Positions 44,812-53,469 of a stretch of 64,000 nt of DNA are shown one piece after another. The DNA comes from Clostridiaceae bacterium (lineage in GTDB: Bacteria > Bacillota > Clostridia > Peptostreptococcales > Natronincolaceae). Numbering within the stretch: the first letter of the stretch is position 1; every line of letters begins with the position of its first letter. A program made the position numbers and the translations under genes. The notes under the pieces are model-generated. The model made no database searches. It worked only from the letters and a program-made list of their open reading frames with translations, and was not told the origin of the DNA. The DNA is taken from the NCBI GenBank assembly GCA_018432235.1, contig JAHDLO010000017.1, positions 62,001-126,000 on the forward strand, in the 5' to 3' direction.

Positions 44812-45216
44812 ATGAATATAGCTTTAATAGCCCATGATAAAAAAAAGGATTTAATGGTCAATTTTGTTACCGCCTACGAGCATGTTTTAAAGCAGCATAC
44901 ATTGTTTGGGACAGGGACCACTGGAAAGAGAATTATGGCATCCACCTCTTTAGAGGTGAATCTGTTTAAATCTGGACCGCTGGGTGGCGATCAGCAAATA
45001 GGTGCTGAGATAGCCAATAACAGAATGGACCTTGTGATATTCTTAAGGGACCCCATGACTGCCCAGCCCCATGAGCCGGACATTCAGGCGCTGATACGAC
45101 TCTGTGATGTATACATGATACCGGTAGCCACAAATATAGCCACAGGAGAGCTCTTAATTAAGGGACTCGAAAGAGGTGAAATTAATTGGAGAAATTTAAT
45201 AAGACAGAATTATTAG
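44812..45216 (+). CDS. mgsA: Methylglyoxal synthase
   Basis: A 134-residue MgsA that converts dihydroxyacetone phosphate to methylglyoxal. Family segments are [37 protein letters not shown] with catalytic Asp60, and [12 protein letters not shown]. The position after minE is conserved in Clostridia. A terminator follows. Confidence 0.96.
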   Translation: MNIALIAHDKKKDLMVNFVTAYEHVLKQHTLFGTGTTGKRIMASTSLEVNLFKSGPLGGDQQIGAEIANNRMDLVIFLRDPMTAQPHEPDIQALIRLCDVYMIPVATNIATGELLIKGLERGEINWRNLIRQNY

Positions 45217-45240
45217 GGACTTTAGTTAGTCTCTTTTTTT
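45215..45240 (+). terminator. Terminator after mgsA
   Basis: The 7-bp stem AGGGACT/AGTCTCT (one G-U pair) is followed by TTTTTT. Confidence 0.7.
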
Positions 45241-45327
45241 CTGATCTTTATTGGAAGCAAGCTGGCTGTAATAAATAAACCTGTTGAACAATATATTATA
45301 CTAATCCAAACAAAAGGAGTGGTATAT

Positions 45328-46032
45328 ATGATCAACAATAAAGGTAAAGATCAGTACCCTGGTATTTCCCTTGCTTCTATGAGAAAAACAAATGTGCCTT
45401 TTTTTGATTTTGATATTAAAAAATGGACTCAAAAAACCATGATAAGATTGATCTGCTGCTGTTTGATATTTCTAATGCTCTTTGCCCTTAAGGCAATAGG
45501 TGGACCTACAACAGAAAAAGTGATTGAGACTGTTCAATATCGATTGAATCAACGGATTACCTTTGCCGATACCTATCAGCAGGCTATAGCTTTTAAAAAT
45601 ACCATTGAGGAAAGAAGCAACAGAGCTGTGGCAGTATTCAATCTTGAGACCCGTTTTACTCGAAGGCTAATACTCCCAATGAGTGGTACAATATCAGTGT
45701 TTTTTAATGAAACCATTCCAGCTTCAGGAAAGCCATCAAAGGGTATTATCATAGAAGGTCGGGAGGGACAGAAAATCATGGCAGCAGACGATGGGGTTGT
45801 TTTGGAAATTGTATCAAGTCCTAGCTCAGGCTATTCCCTAATTATTAAGCATAAGGGAGACATACTTACCGTTTATAAAAATATGGCCAATAGTGACGCC
45901 GTGATAAATCAAAGAGTGAGCAAGGGTGATATTATCGGAGAGAGTGGAGAAAAACTGGTTTTTGAAGTGTGGAATAAAAAGGACCCGGTGGATCCTTTGG
46001 AATTTATAGACGTAGACAAATCATCCCTTTAG
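45328..46032 (+). CDS. spoIVFA: SpoIVFA-like membrane protein with degenerate M23 (LytM) domain
   Basis: A 234-residue protein with one membrane helix at about 40-60 and a C-terminal LytM/M23-like domain (about 115-225: KGIIIEGREGQKIMAADDGVVLEI, then LIIKHKGDILTVYKN). The zinc ligands of active M23 peptidases (HxGxD and HxH) are absent, as in SpoIVFA. In Bacillus SpoIVFA tethers and inhibits the SpoIVFB protease in the outer forespore membrane; the M50 protease gene follows directly. ATG 45328 follows AAAAGGAG. Confidence 0.8.
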   Translation: MINNKGKDQYPGISLASMRKTNVPFFDFDIKKWTQKTMIRLICCCLIFLMLFALKAIGGPTTEKVIETVQYRLNQRITFADTYQQAIAFKNTIEERSNRAVAVFNLETRFTRRLILPMSGTISVFFNETIPASGKPSKGIIIEGREGQKIMAADDGVVLEIVSSPSSGYSLIIKHKGDILTVYKNMANSDAVINQRVSKGDIIGESGEKLVFEVWNKKDPVDPLEFIDVDKSSL

Positions 46033-46047
46033 GATAGGTAAGAAAAA

Positions 46048-46944
46048 ATGACTTTATTTAAAATTTATGGTGTGAAAATAAAGATGAATTATTTATTGAT
46101 CCCAATATTGGTCATGAGCTACTTTGCAAATTATCTTCACCAGCTGCTTACAATATTGCTAATAGTCCTAATGCATGAGGGTGCCCATTGCTTGGTCTCC
46201 TACCTTCAGGATGTCAAAGTATCAGAGATTCAGCTCTTCCCCTTTGGCGGTGTAGTAAAGGCTGAGGAGGAGTTGGGGGTTGAACCATTTAAGGAGATAT
46301 TGATCGCAAGTGCAGGACCCCTTTTCAATTTCGCTGTTTTTACACTCCTATTGGCCTTTAAGTCTATTCTAGCTTATTCTAATAATTACCTGGATTTTGT
46401 CATGCAGGCAAGCTTTGTGATAGGCGGCTTTAATCTTCTACCAGTAATTCCATTGGATGGCGGTAGGGTGATGAGAGCTATCTTAACCCATTGGCTGGGT
46501 CTGAAAAAGGCCACCATGGCAGCAATCAGGATAGGGCAGATGATTTGTATTTTGATTTTTTTATTTGGGGTGCTGATGACCTTAAAGGACTATCAATACC
46601 TTTATATCGTCCTGCTGGCTGTTTTTTTGTTTTATTCCATACTTCAGGAAAAAAAGATGGCGTATTTTCTACTCATAAAAGAAATCTTAAGAAAAAAAAG
46701 AACACTTCAGAGCAGAGGGATTATGAATACCAAGTATCTAACGGTGCTTGAATCTATCGACATTAAATACCTGCTGCAGGAATTCTCATATGGCAAGTAT
46801 CATTTTATCACAGTCGTCAGCCAGTCCGGCAGAGTGGTAGGAACCATATCGGAAAGTGAGATTCTTGATGCCATGTCAGTTTACGGCAGCAAAATGACAC
46901 TTGGCAGACTTATAAAAATAATTAAATTGAAAGAAAAGCAATAA
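46048..46944 (+). CDS. spoIVFB: SpoIVFB-like site-2 (M50) membrane metalloprotease
   Basis: A 298-residue intramembrane protease. The zinc motif HEGAH lies in the second helix (about residues 43-47) and the second ligand motif NLLPVIPLDGGRVM near 130-143. A C-terminal CBS-like region follows from about 220. In Bacillus SpoIVFB cleaves pro-sigma-K in the mother cell. The context mgsA/minD-spoIVFA-spoIVFB-rplU matches that locus. Confidence 0.9.
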   Translation: MTLFKIYGVKIKMNYLLIPILVMSYFANYLHQLLTILLIVLMHEGAHCLVSYLQDVKVSEIQLFPFGGVVKAEEELGVEPFKEILIASAGPLFNFAVFTLLLAFKSILAYSNNYLDFVMQASFVIGGFNLLPVIPLDGGRVMRAILTHWLGLKKATMAAIRIGQMICILIFLFGVLMTLKDYQYLYIVLLAVFLFYSILQEKKMAYFLLIKEILRKKRTLQSRGIMNTKYLTVLESIDIKYLLQEFSYGKYHFITVVSQSGRVVGTISESEILDAMSVYGSKMTLGRLIKIIKLKEKQ

Positions 46945-47102
46945 ACATATTTTAAAATGTTTTATGTTATCATATACTTATAAAGTGGCAAAATTTACTT
47001 CAAAAGAAATGAATGCAGTTTTCTACCCCATCTAATCAATGGGTAAGATGATACTATAGTCGCTACGGCTACCAGGATATATGAAATGGAGGACAACAAA
47101 GG

Positions 47103-48938
47103 ATGAAGTTAGAAATAAACGATATGCTGTTTAGGGTTGAAAAGCCTGCCAGATATCTGGGAAATGAATTAAATAGCTTTCATAAGGAAGTTAATGATCA
47201 TACAATAAGATATGCATTTTCCTTTCCTGATGTATATGAAATTGGCATGAGTCATTTAGGCATGCAAATTTTATATCATCTTCTTAACAAGGAAGAGGAT
47301 GTCTATTGTGAGAGGGTATTTGCACCTGCTGTTGATATGGAGGAGGAAATGAGAAAAAATAATATACCTCTTTTTGCTTTAGAAAGCAGGGAGCCTGTCA
47401 AGAGCTTTGACTTTTTAGGCTTTACCCTTCAATATGAGCTGAGCTACACCAATATCCTCAATATGCTTCAATTGGCAGGAATTCCAGTGCTTAGCGAAGC
47501 ACGAGGAGAAGAGTACCCAATTGTTATGGTGGGAGGACCCTGTGCTTATAACCCGGAGCCGATAGCGGATTTTGTAGATATGGTTATTTTGGGTGAGGCC
47601 GAAGAGGTAATTTTAGAGGTTATCAAGCTATATAGGGAAATGAAGGCAAAGGATTTCAATAAAAGGCGCTTCTTTGAAAGGGCTGCTTCAATCGATGGTG
47701 TATATATACCCTCATTGTATGAGGTAAGCTATAAGGCTGACGGCACTATTGAAGCCATAAGTCCTATCAATGATAAGGCACCCCAAAAGGTGACCAAAAG
47801 GATAATTAGCAATTTAGATGAATCCTTCTACCCAGAGGAAATTATAGTGCCCTATCTGAACATTGTCCACGACAGGGTTATGCTGGAGATATTCAGAGGC
47901 TGTACCAGAGGCTGTCGCTTCTGTCAGGCAGGGATGATATATCGACCCATAAGAGAAAAAAGTGTCGACAGACTGGCGGAGCTAACAGGAAAGCTTTTAG
48001 CATCAACAGGATATGAGGAAATATCCCTTGCATCCTTAAGCACCAGTGATTATTCAAAGCTTAATGAGATAGTAAGGCATTTAATAGATGAATATGAAAA
48101 GGACAGGGTCGGCGTTTCACTGCCCTCCTTGAGGCTGGACAACTTTACCTTTGAGCTAATTCAAGAGATTCAAAAGGTTAGGAAAACAGGGCTTACCTTT
48201 GCCCCAGAGGCCGGAAGCCAGCGTTTAAGAGATGTGATCAATAAGGGGTTAACTGAGGCGGATTTGATTAATGCCGTAGATAAGGCCTTTAATTTAGGCT
48301 GGAGCACTGTTAAGCTGTACTTTATGATTAGTCTGCCCACTGAAACCTTTGAGGATTTAGACGGCATTCAGGATTTAGCTAATAAGGTGGTGGATGAGTA
48401 TTATAAGGTGGATAAAGAAAATCGTGGGAAGGGGCTTACAGTTACCGTAAGTGCCTCCACCTTTGTGCCAAAGCCCTTTACCCCCTTCCAATGGGAACCA
48501 CAAAATAATCTGGAAACCATATATGAAAAGCAGAAATATCTTGTAGGCAAGCTAAAGCGTAAAGGCATAACCTTCAACTATCACGATGCAAAAACCAGCT
48601 ATTTAGAGGCTGTTTTTGCCAGAGGAGACAGGAGGCTGTCTAAGGTATTGGTACAGGCTCTAAATGAGGGCTGTAAATTTGATGGGTGGCAGGAGCATTT
48701 TAATTTTAATAAATGGATGTCGATATTTGAAGCGACAGGTGTAGATCCAGATTTTTATACCGCCAGACAAAGAAGCTATGACGAGGTTCTACCATGGGAT
48801 CACATAGATGTCGGTGTAACCAAGGACTTTCTAATCAGAGAAAGTGAAAAGGCTCAAAAGGCTGAGTTAACCAGAGATTGCAGAACAAATTGCAGCGGCT
48901 GTGGCATCAACCAGGGCTTTTTAGGAGGGATATGCTAA
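47103..48938 (+). CDS. TIGR03960 family B12-binding radical SAM protein
   Basis: A 611-residue radical SAM protein with an N-terminal B12-binding-like domain (DVYEIGMSHLGMQILYHLLN). The cluster motif is RGCTRGCRFCQAG (CxxxCxxC) at about 264-276, followed by EEISLASLSTSDYS. The C-terminal end carries further cysteines in DCRTNCSGCGIN. It is always followed in Clostridia by the DUF2344 gene. The reaction is unknown; linkage with rng and rplU suggests RNA or ribosome modification, which is inference. Confidence 0.92.
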   Translation: MKLEINDMLFRVEKPARYLGNELNSFHKEVNDHTIRYAFSFPDVYEIGMSHLGMQILYHLLNKEEDVYCERVFAPAVDMEEEMRKNNIPLFALESREPVKSFDFLGFTLQYELSYTNILNMLQLAGIPVLSEARGEEYPIVMVGGPCAYNPEPIADFVDMVILGEAEEVILEVIKLYREMKAKDFNKRRFFERAASIDGVYIPSLYEVSYKADGTIEAISPINDKAPQKVTKRIISNLDESFYPEEIIVPYLNIVHDRVMLEIFRGCTRGCRFCQAGMIYRPIREKSVDRLAELTGKLLASTGYEEISLASLSTSDYSKLNEIVRHLIDEYEKDRVGVSLPSLRLDNFTFELIQEIQKVRKTGLTFAPEAGSQRLRDVINKGLTEADLINAVDKAFNLGWSTVKLYFMISLPTETFEDLDGIQDLANKVVDEYYKVDKENRGKGLTVTVSASTFVPKPFTPFQWEPQNNLETIYEKQKYLVGKLKRKGITFNYHDAKTSYLEAVFARGDRRLSKVLVQALNEGCKFDGWQEHFNFNKWMSIFEATGVDPDFYTARQRSYDEVLPWDHIDVGVTKDFLIRESEKAQKAELTRDCRTNCSGCGINQGFLGGIC

Positions 48939-49669
48939 TGAATCGATTGCGTTCACGCTTTTACAAAAAGGATGATTTAGTTTTCATATCTCATTTAGAC
49001 CTGGTTAGAGTGTTTGAAAGAGCCATGAGAAGGGGTAATATTCCGATCTCCTATACTCAGGGCTTTAATCCCCATCCAATTATGGCCTTTGCTACGGCTT
49101 TAGGTATAGGCGTCTCCAGTGAAGGTGAATATATAGATATCCAATTGGATGAAAGGCTGTCACCGGAAGATTTTATGCAAAAGCTTAACTCTGTTCTCCC
49201 TGAGGGCTTGAAAATTATGCAAAGTGCTTATATTCCATCGTCAGAGGACTCTCTTATGTCATTAATAAAGCGTTCCATATACATTGTAAAGGGACAAGTC
49301 AATGTCAATGTAGACAGGGCAGAGCTAGAGGATAAAATTCAAGAATTCCTTAGTCTTGATGAGATTATTGAGATTAAGGAAAAGAAAAAGAAGCACAAAA
49401 ATGATAAGCCTAAATTTCAGGAGACTAATATCAGAGAAGGCATTTATCAGTTCGACATATTATCCTATGATAATTATGATATAATATTTAAAATGAATTT
49501 AGCCGCAGGCAGCGAAAAGAATTTAAAACCGGAGGTAGTGATTAAGAAATTAGCTGAAATTACTAAACTGCCAATAAACCTAGAAAGTGTTAGAGTACAT
49601 CGTTTGGAGCTGTTGAAGGAGCAGATGGGAGACCTTGTATCGATTATGGAAGGGGTAAAAAGCATATAA
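48938..49669 (+). CDS. TIGR03936 family radical SAM-associated protein (DUF2344)
   Basis: A 243-residue partner of the radical SAM protein. It has FYKKDDLVFISHLDLVRVFERAMRR and YTQGFNPHPIMAFATAL (key S-H-L-D and G-F-N-P-H-P). ATG 48938 follows AGGAGGGA by 7 nt and overlaps the upstream stop (TAATG), so translation is coupled. The family is related to TIGR03960 fusions. Function unknown. Confidence 0.92.
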   Translation: MNRLRSRFYKKDDLVFISHLDLVRVFERAMRRGNIPISYTQGFNPHPIMAFATALGIGVSSEGEYIDIQLDERLSPEDFMQKLNSVLPEGLKIMQSAYIPSSEDSLMSLIKRSIYIVKGQVNVNVDRAELEDKIQEFLSLDEIIEIKEKKKKHKNDKPKFQETNIREGIYQFDILSYDNYDIIFKMNLAAGSEKNLKPEVVIKKLAEITKLPINLESVRVHRLELLKEQMGDLVSIMEGVKSI

Positions 49670-49689
49670 TTAGGTTGGGAGCTGGTTAG

Positions 49690-51204
49690 ATGAACGAAAT
49701 AGTAGTTGATGTGGGTATAAATGAGACCCGCCTGGCATTTTTAGAGGATGAAGAGCTGGTAGAGCTTTATATAGAGAGAAAAAACAATAAACGAATCGTA
49801 GGCAACATATATAAGGGTAGAGTTACTAACGTTTTGCCCGGTATGCAGGCGGCATTTGTGGATATTGGTCTTGAAAAAAACAGCTTTTTATATGTTAAGG
49901 ATGCACTGCCTCAGGAGCTCACCGGAGAGGTTGCTGAGGCCTTTAAGGACATGTCCATCAGGGATGTGCTGAAAACCGGACAAGAGGTCGTTGTACAGGT
50001 GATAAAGGAGCCTATAGGCACGAAAGGGGCGAGGGTTACCACGCATATTACTCTCCCAGGAAGATATATGGTTTTAATGCCTTACACCGACTATGTAGGG
50101 GTTTCCAGAAGGATAGGCAATGAGGCGGAAAGAGAAAGACTCAAGTCTGAAATAGAAGAGATTAAACCCAACAATATGGGTGTTATTGTCCGTACGGTGG
50201 CAGAGGGAAAAACCAAGGATGACTTTAAGGACGATATTAAATTTCTATTAAAGCTATGGCAAAAGATTGAGAAGGAAAAAAAGCTGGGCTTTGCGCCAAG
50301 GCTGGTATATAAGGACTTTGATTTAGTCAATAGGACCATAAGGGATATATTTAATCAGGACATACAAAGATTTGTGATTAATGATGAAGCTGAATACAAA
50401 AATTCAAGAGAGCTTCTGGAGCTGATATCTCCTGGTCTTAAGAATAGATTGGAGTTTTTCAATGACGAGATGGAGGATGTGTTCCAGCATTACAATATAG
50501 AATCTCAGATCAATAGGGGGATATCCAGAAAGGTCTGGCTGAAGAGCGGCGGCTATATTATTATAGATACGACAGAGGCCTTAACGGTTATAGACGTAAA
50601 TACGGGAAAATATGTTGGCACCACTGATTTAGAGGATACCGTTTATCAAACCAATCTTGAGGCCACGACGGAAATTGCAAAGCAGCTGAGGCTTAGGGAT
50701 ATCGGCGGTATTATAATTGTAGACTTTATTGATATGACCAATGAAAAATATGAGCAGGATGTTTTAAATAAGCTGGAAAAAGCCTTGAGTAAGGATAGGA
50801 CTAAAACAAAGATTTTAGGTATTACACAGCTTGGCTTAGTTGAGATTACACGAAAGAAGGTTAGACAAAGACTGGATTTTCTACTGCAGAAGAAGTGTAA
50901 TTGCTGCGATGGCAGTGGTAAAGTGATTTCAGAATATACATTGCTACATAAAATTGAAAAGCAAATGAAACGTATAAGCCTTCATACCTCCTGTCAAGCA
51001 GTGATATTTGAAATAAATCCTTCAGCTCTTGAATCTATTCAGGGGGAAATTGAGCTAATTGAAGAGATAGAAGCCGTCACCAAGCTTAAAATTTTCTTCC
51101 AGACCAATGAAGTGCTGGCCTATGGTGAGTTAAAAATGAAAATAATGGGTAACCTAGAAATGATAGAAAGCATAATGAAGGAAAAGGCAGCATCTAAGGG
51201 TTGA
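49690..51204 (+). CDS. rng: Ribonuclease G/E family protein
   Basis: A 504-residue RNase G. The S1 domain (about 38-120) begins GNIYKGRVTNVLPGMQAAFVDIG. The catalytic DNase I-like part contains DTTEALTVIDVNTGKYVG and IVDFIDM with the metal aspartates, and the Zn-link is KKCNCCDGSGKV. The C-terminal scaffold of RNase E is absent. It sits upstream of rplU as in many Firmicutes. Its stop codon overlaps the -35 box of the rplU promoter. Confidence 0.95.
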   Translation: MNEIVVDVGINETRLAFLEDEELVELYIERKNNKRIVGNIYKGRVTNVLPGMQAAFVDIGLEKNSFLYVKDALPQELTGEVAEAFKDMSIRDVLKTGQEVVVQVIKEPIGTKGARVTTHITLPGRYMVLMPYTDYVGVSRRIGNEAERERLKSEIEEIKPNNMGVIVRTVAEGKTKDDFKDDIKFLLKLWQKIEKEKKLGFAPRLVYKDFDLVNRTIRDIFNQDIQRFVINDEAEYKNSRELLELISPGLKNRLEFFNDEMEDVFQHYNIESQINRGISRKVWLKSGGYIIIDTTEALTVIDVNTGKYVGTTDLEDTVYQTNLEATTEIAKQLRLRDIGGIIIVDFIDMTNEKYEQDVLNKLEKALSKDRTKTKILGITQLGLVEITRKKVRQRLDFLLQKKCNCCDGSGKVISEYTLLHKIEKQMKRISLHTSCQAVIFEINPSALESIQGEIELIEEIEAVTKLKIFFQTNEVLAYGELKMKIMGNLEMIESIMKEKAASKG

Positions 51205-51229
51205 CAGGAATTATCTGCTGTGATAGTAT
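51201..51229 (+). promoter_or_regulatory. Sigma-A promoter of the rplU-prp-rpmA operon
   Basis: A perfect TTGACA (51201-51206, sharing the rng stop codon), a 17-nt spacer and TAGTAT (51224-51229) are present. Confidence 0.85.
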
Positions 51230-51234
51230 ATATT

Positions 51235-51300
51235 GATGTAGGAAGCCGCACGGATCGGGTTTTAAACGTAAGTACCTAGCATTCGGCGAGACTGGGTTGA
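51235..51300 (+). ncRNA. Ribosomal protein L21 leader (autoregulatory RNA)
   Basis: The 5' leader of rplU in Firmicutes carries a conserved L21-binding structure. Here the roughly 75-nt leader contains GAAGCCGCACGGATCGGG and CGTAAGTACCTAGCATTCGGC, in the position and with the CCG-rich feel of that leader. The family assignment is from context and remembered features; a covariance search would decide it. Confidence 0.6.
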
Positions 51301-51312
51301 GGAGGTGTAAGT

Positions 51313-51624
51313 ATGTACGCAATCGTTGAAACTGGTGGAAAACAGTACAGAGTTCAAGAGGGTGATACAGTTTACGTAGAAAAGCTAGAAGCTACTGCGG
51401 GTGATGTTGTTACTCTTGATACTGTATTAGCAGTATCTAAGGATGGTCAATTAACTTTAGGTGCGCCTGTAGTTGCAGGTGCTAAGGTTGAAGCTAAAGT
51501 AGTTGAACAGGGTAAAGGCAAGAAGATCATTGTTTTCAAGTACAAGCCAAAAAAGGATTACAGAAGAAAGCAAGGTCATAGACAGCCATACACTAAGCTA
51601 ATAATCGAAAAGATTAATGCATAG
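51313..51624 (+). CDS. rplU: 50S ribosomal protein L21
   Basis: The 103-residue L21, with [18 protein letters not shown] and the RNA-contacting tail [19 protein letters not shown] (key K-K-x-Y-R-R-K-x-G-H-R-Q). AGGAGGTG precedes the start. First gene of the L21-Prp-L27 operon. Confidence 0.98.
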   Translation: MYAIVETGGKQYRVQEGDTVYVEKLEATAGDVVTLDTVLAVSKDGQLTLGAPVVAGAKVEAKVVEQGKGKKIIVFKYKPKKDYRRKQGHRQPYTKLIIEKINA

Positions 51625-51633
51625 GAATTCATT

Positions 51634-51966
51634 ATGATTATCATAAAGATATTTAGAAATCAGGATAATCAAATACAACAATTTGATATAAGCGGTCATG
51701 CACATGCAGACGAGCCTGGTAAGGATATCGTCTGTGCGGCGGTTTCAGCCTTAAGCCAAACGATCCTTTTGGGTCTTAAGGATGTGGCTGGAATTGACAT
51801 AGCTTATGAAATTGAGCACGGGTACTTAAGCTGTAGGTTGCCTGATGCGCTTGGCGGTACAGAAGGTAGAGAGGCCCAGCTGCTGCTTGAAACAATGGTT
51901 ATTGGACTGAAGAGCATGCAAAAAGGCTATTCAAAGTATATAGAGCTTCATGACAAGGAGGTGTAA
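51634..51966 (+). CDS. prp: Ribosomal-processing cysteine protease Prp
   Basis: A 110-residue cysteine protease (YsxB family) that trims the N terminus of L27 in Firmicutes. His22 in ISGHAHADEPG and Cys34 in KDIVCAAVSAL are the catalytic pair. It lies between rplU and rpmA as usual, 9 nt after rplU. Confidence 0.95.
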   Translation: MIIIKIFRNQDNQIQQFDISGHAHADEPGKDIVCAAVSALSQTILLGLKDVAGIDIAYEIEHGYLSCRLPDALGGTEGREAQLLLETMVIGLKSMQKGYSKYIELHDKEV

Positions 51967-51969
51967 GTC

Positions 51970-52269
51970 ATGTTATTTGTAATGGATCTTCAATTATTTG
52001 CAAGTAAAAAAGGTGTAGGTTCTTCTAAAAATGGTCGTGAAAGTATTTCAAAAAGACTAGGTGTTAAGAGAGCTGACGGTCAATTCGTAAGCGCTGGAAA
52101 CATCCTTGTTAGACAAAGAGGAACTAAGGTTCACCCAGGAAACAATGTAGGTAAGGGCTCAGACGATACACTTTTCGCTTTGATCGATGGTGTAGTTAAG
52201 TTCGAGAGAAAAGATAAGGACAGAAAACAGGTTAGCGTATACGTTAAGGAAACTGTTGCTGCAAACTAA
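51970..52269 (+). CDS. rpmA: 50S ribosomal protein L27 (with Prp-cleaved N-terminal extension)
   Basis: A 99-residue L27 with the N-terminal extension [11 protein letters not shown] followed by [14 protein letters not shown]. The LQLFA sequence is the Prp recognition site, and cleavage after Ala exposes the mature end that reaches the peptidyl transferase centre. AGGAGGTG lies 7 nt before ATG 51970. Typical obgE is not next; a terminator follows. Confidence 0.97.
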   Translation: MLFVMDLQLFASKKGVGSSKNGRESISKRLGVKRADGQFVSAGNILVRQRGTKVHPGNNVGKGSDDTLFALIDGVVKFERKDKDRKQVSVYVKETVAAN

Positions 52270-52275
52270 TAATTT

Positions 52276-52308
52276 AACCGCCGTTTTTTTAAAACGGCGG
52301 TTTTTTAT
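52276..52308 (+). terminator. Terminator of the rplU-prp-rpmA operon
   Basis: A perfect 12-bp stem AACCGCCGTTTT/AAAACGGCGGTT is followed by TTTT. Confidence 0.92.
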
Positions 52309-52350
52309 TTTTTGTTTAAATTGAAAAAATGGTTACCTTAATAAACAATG

Positions 52351-52457
52351 TGCTACAATACAAGCAAAGGTAATCGGCACCGCATGTGCGGTTGTCACAC
52401 ATACTAGATTTTAAAGCTTTAATCACTCTGGGGCCGGGCAGGGTGATTATTTTTTTG
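52351..52457 (+). ncRNA. Putative small RNA, copy 1 (orphan type I antitoxin-like)
   Basis: An extended -10 promoter (TG at 52351-52352, TACAAT 52354-52359) leads into an RNA of about 90 nt. A hairpin ACCGCA-TG-TGCGGT (52379-52392) is followed by TTGTCACACATACTAG and AAAGCTTTAATCACTCTG, then a terminator AATCACTCTG/CAGGGTGATT (52420-52447) with TTTTTTT. An almost identical unit recurs at 53269. The layout resembles the antitoxin RNA paired with holin-like toxin genes in Firmicutes, but no toxin frame is present on the opposite strand; only a short tail reading KNNHPA is left. Confidence 0.55.
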
Positions 52458-52515
52458 AATTTCATAAAGCTTCTTCTATAATGTCATAAAAAAGTAAAAC
52501 AATTCCAAAAAAGTA

Positions 52516-52544
52516 TTGACACTACAACAAGTATGGTATACTAT
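52516..52544 (+). promoter_or_regulatory. Possible promoter before the 52810 gene
   Basis: A perfect TTGACA (52516-52521) is followed after 17 nt by TACTAT (52539-52544), or after 15 nt by TATACT. It is the best promoter in the 52460-52800 gap, and transcription would run through a gene fragment into the 52810 gene. Confidence 0.4.
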
Positions 52545-52647
52545 AAATATAGTAACAAGTTATCCGTTGTAATGTAACAAAGAAACGTTTTTTGCATAAA
52601 TTATTATTGTAATATATTCAAAGACTTGAAAAGCAAGTACTTGGTGA

Positions 52648-52797
52648 TATAATAGCTATCCAACTAATGAATTTGAAGTTGGTACTTCTATTGTACCGTC
52701 TTCGGGATCATATAGAGCTGGTGGACTTATAAGAGTGTATTATCTTGGTGATTACTATGAGTATGTACTTGATAGATCACCCTATGTAAATTATTAG
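52648..52797 (+). pseudogene. C-terminal fragment of an unidentified protein
   Basis: After a stop at 52645-52647 the frame is open for 49 codons with no start codon near its beginning. It translates to YNSYPTNEFEVGTSIVPSSG and on to YYLGDYYEYVLDRSPYVNY, then TAG. The Tyr/Gly-rich composition is protein-like and resembles the end of a secreted beta protein. It looks like the 3' remnant of a gene whose 5' part is gone. Family not recognised. Confidence 0.4.
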
Positions 52798-52809
52798 GAG
52801 GAGATTAAA

Positions 52810-53253
52810 GTGAAAAAAATCCTTTTAAAAGAAAATCGTAAAATAATTGTAGCTTTAACCATTGCTGTTATAACAGGTGGTATATTTGGAGCAATTTACC
52901 CAGCTGCAGAAGATAGTCTTCATACAATCGACCCTTCTTACATAACATACGAGGAATATTTATCAAAATTTCCCAAAATAGAGTATGATAAAAATAAGAG
53001 TAATCTTACCTATGGAAGCATGGAGCTTGCACCTACTGTTGAGGAAGCTCCAGATTTAATTGCTGTTGTAGGGAAAAATGGCAAAGAGGGCTATGTTTAT
53101 AAGGGAGACTTATTTGAAGAAGCACCCAGAACTGTAGAAGAGGCTTTAGAACAGCAAAATGCAGCACTAAGATTAAATACGGTGCAAGAAATACCCGTTT
53201 ATGAAAAAGACGGAGTGACAATGATTGATATTTTTGAAATATCTAACAATTAA
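52810..53253 (+). CDS. Membrane-anchored or exported protein of unknown function
   Basis: A 147-residue protein starting GTG 52810 behind AGGAGGAG. It has a basic start and a hydrophobic segment at about 12-33 (IIVALTIAVITGGIFGAIY), which may be a signal peptide or an anchor. The mature part has VGKNGKEGYVYKGDLFE, a turn seen at the ends of some M56/BlaR1-like and SH3-like proteins, and then EEALEQQNAAL and EIPVYEKDGVTMIDIFEI. No catalytic motif. Family not recognised; a small cell-surface or peptide-sensing module is possible. Confidence 0.6.
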   Translation: MKKILLKENRKIIVALTIAVITGGIFGAIYPAAEDSLHTIDPSYITYEEYLSKFPKIEYDKNKSNLTYGSMELAPTVEEAPDLIAVVGKNGKEGYVYKGDLFEEAPRTVEEALEQQNAALRLNTVQEIPVYEKDGVTMIDIFEISNN

Positions 53254-53262
53254 GATTATACT
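53234..53262 (+). promoter_or_regulatory. Sigma-A promoter of small RNA copy 2
   Basis: TTGAAA (53234-53239), a 17-nt spacer and TATACT (53257-53262) overlap the 3' end of the preceding gene and lie 6 nt before the presumed RNA start. Confidence 0.65.
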
Positions 53263-53268
53263 ACAACC

Positions 53269-53365
53269 AACTAATTATTAAACCTCAAGGTGCGGTTGTT
53301 ACACATACTAGGTTAAAGCTTTAATCACTCTGCTTGCTGGGCAGGGTGATTATTTTTTTGCCCTT
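53269..53365 (+). ncRNA. Putative small RNA, copy 2 (orphan type I antitoxin-like)
   Basis: This is the second copy of the repeat. GTGCGGTTGTTACACATACT and AAAGCTTTAATCACTCTG are shared with copy 1, followed by the terminator AATCACTCTG/CAGGGTGATT and TTTTTTT. Its promoter is well formed, so both copies should be expressed. The first hairpin is damaged relative to copy 1. No toxin frame is seen opposite. Confidence 0.55.
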
Positions 53366-53410
53366 ACACTTACCTTGAAAATGGTAATGCTCAAGGGAGT
53401 TAAGTAGATT

Positions 53411-53439
53411 TTGACTGCTATGCAAAATAATGGTACGAT
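53411..53439 (+). promoter_or_regulatory. Sigma-A promoter of the 53470 gene
   Basis: TTGACT (53411-53416), a 17-nt spacer and TACGAT (53434-53439) lie 30 nt upstream of the start codon. Confidence 0.6.
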
Positions 53440-53469
53440 ATTAAGGCATAAATAATGGGAGGTGCTATA

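Noticed and set aside
52441..52620. Holin-like toxin gene opposite small RNA copy 1
   Set aside because: The minus-strand candidate at about 52480 stops after three codons (MTL), and no hydrophobic 30-aa frame is present.
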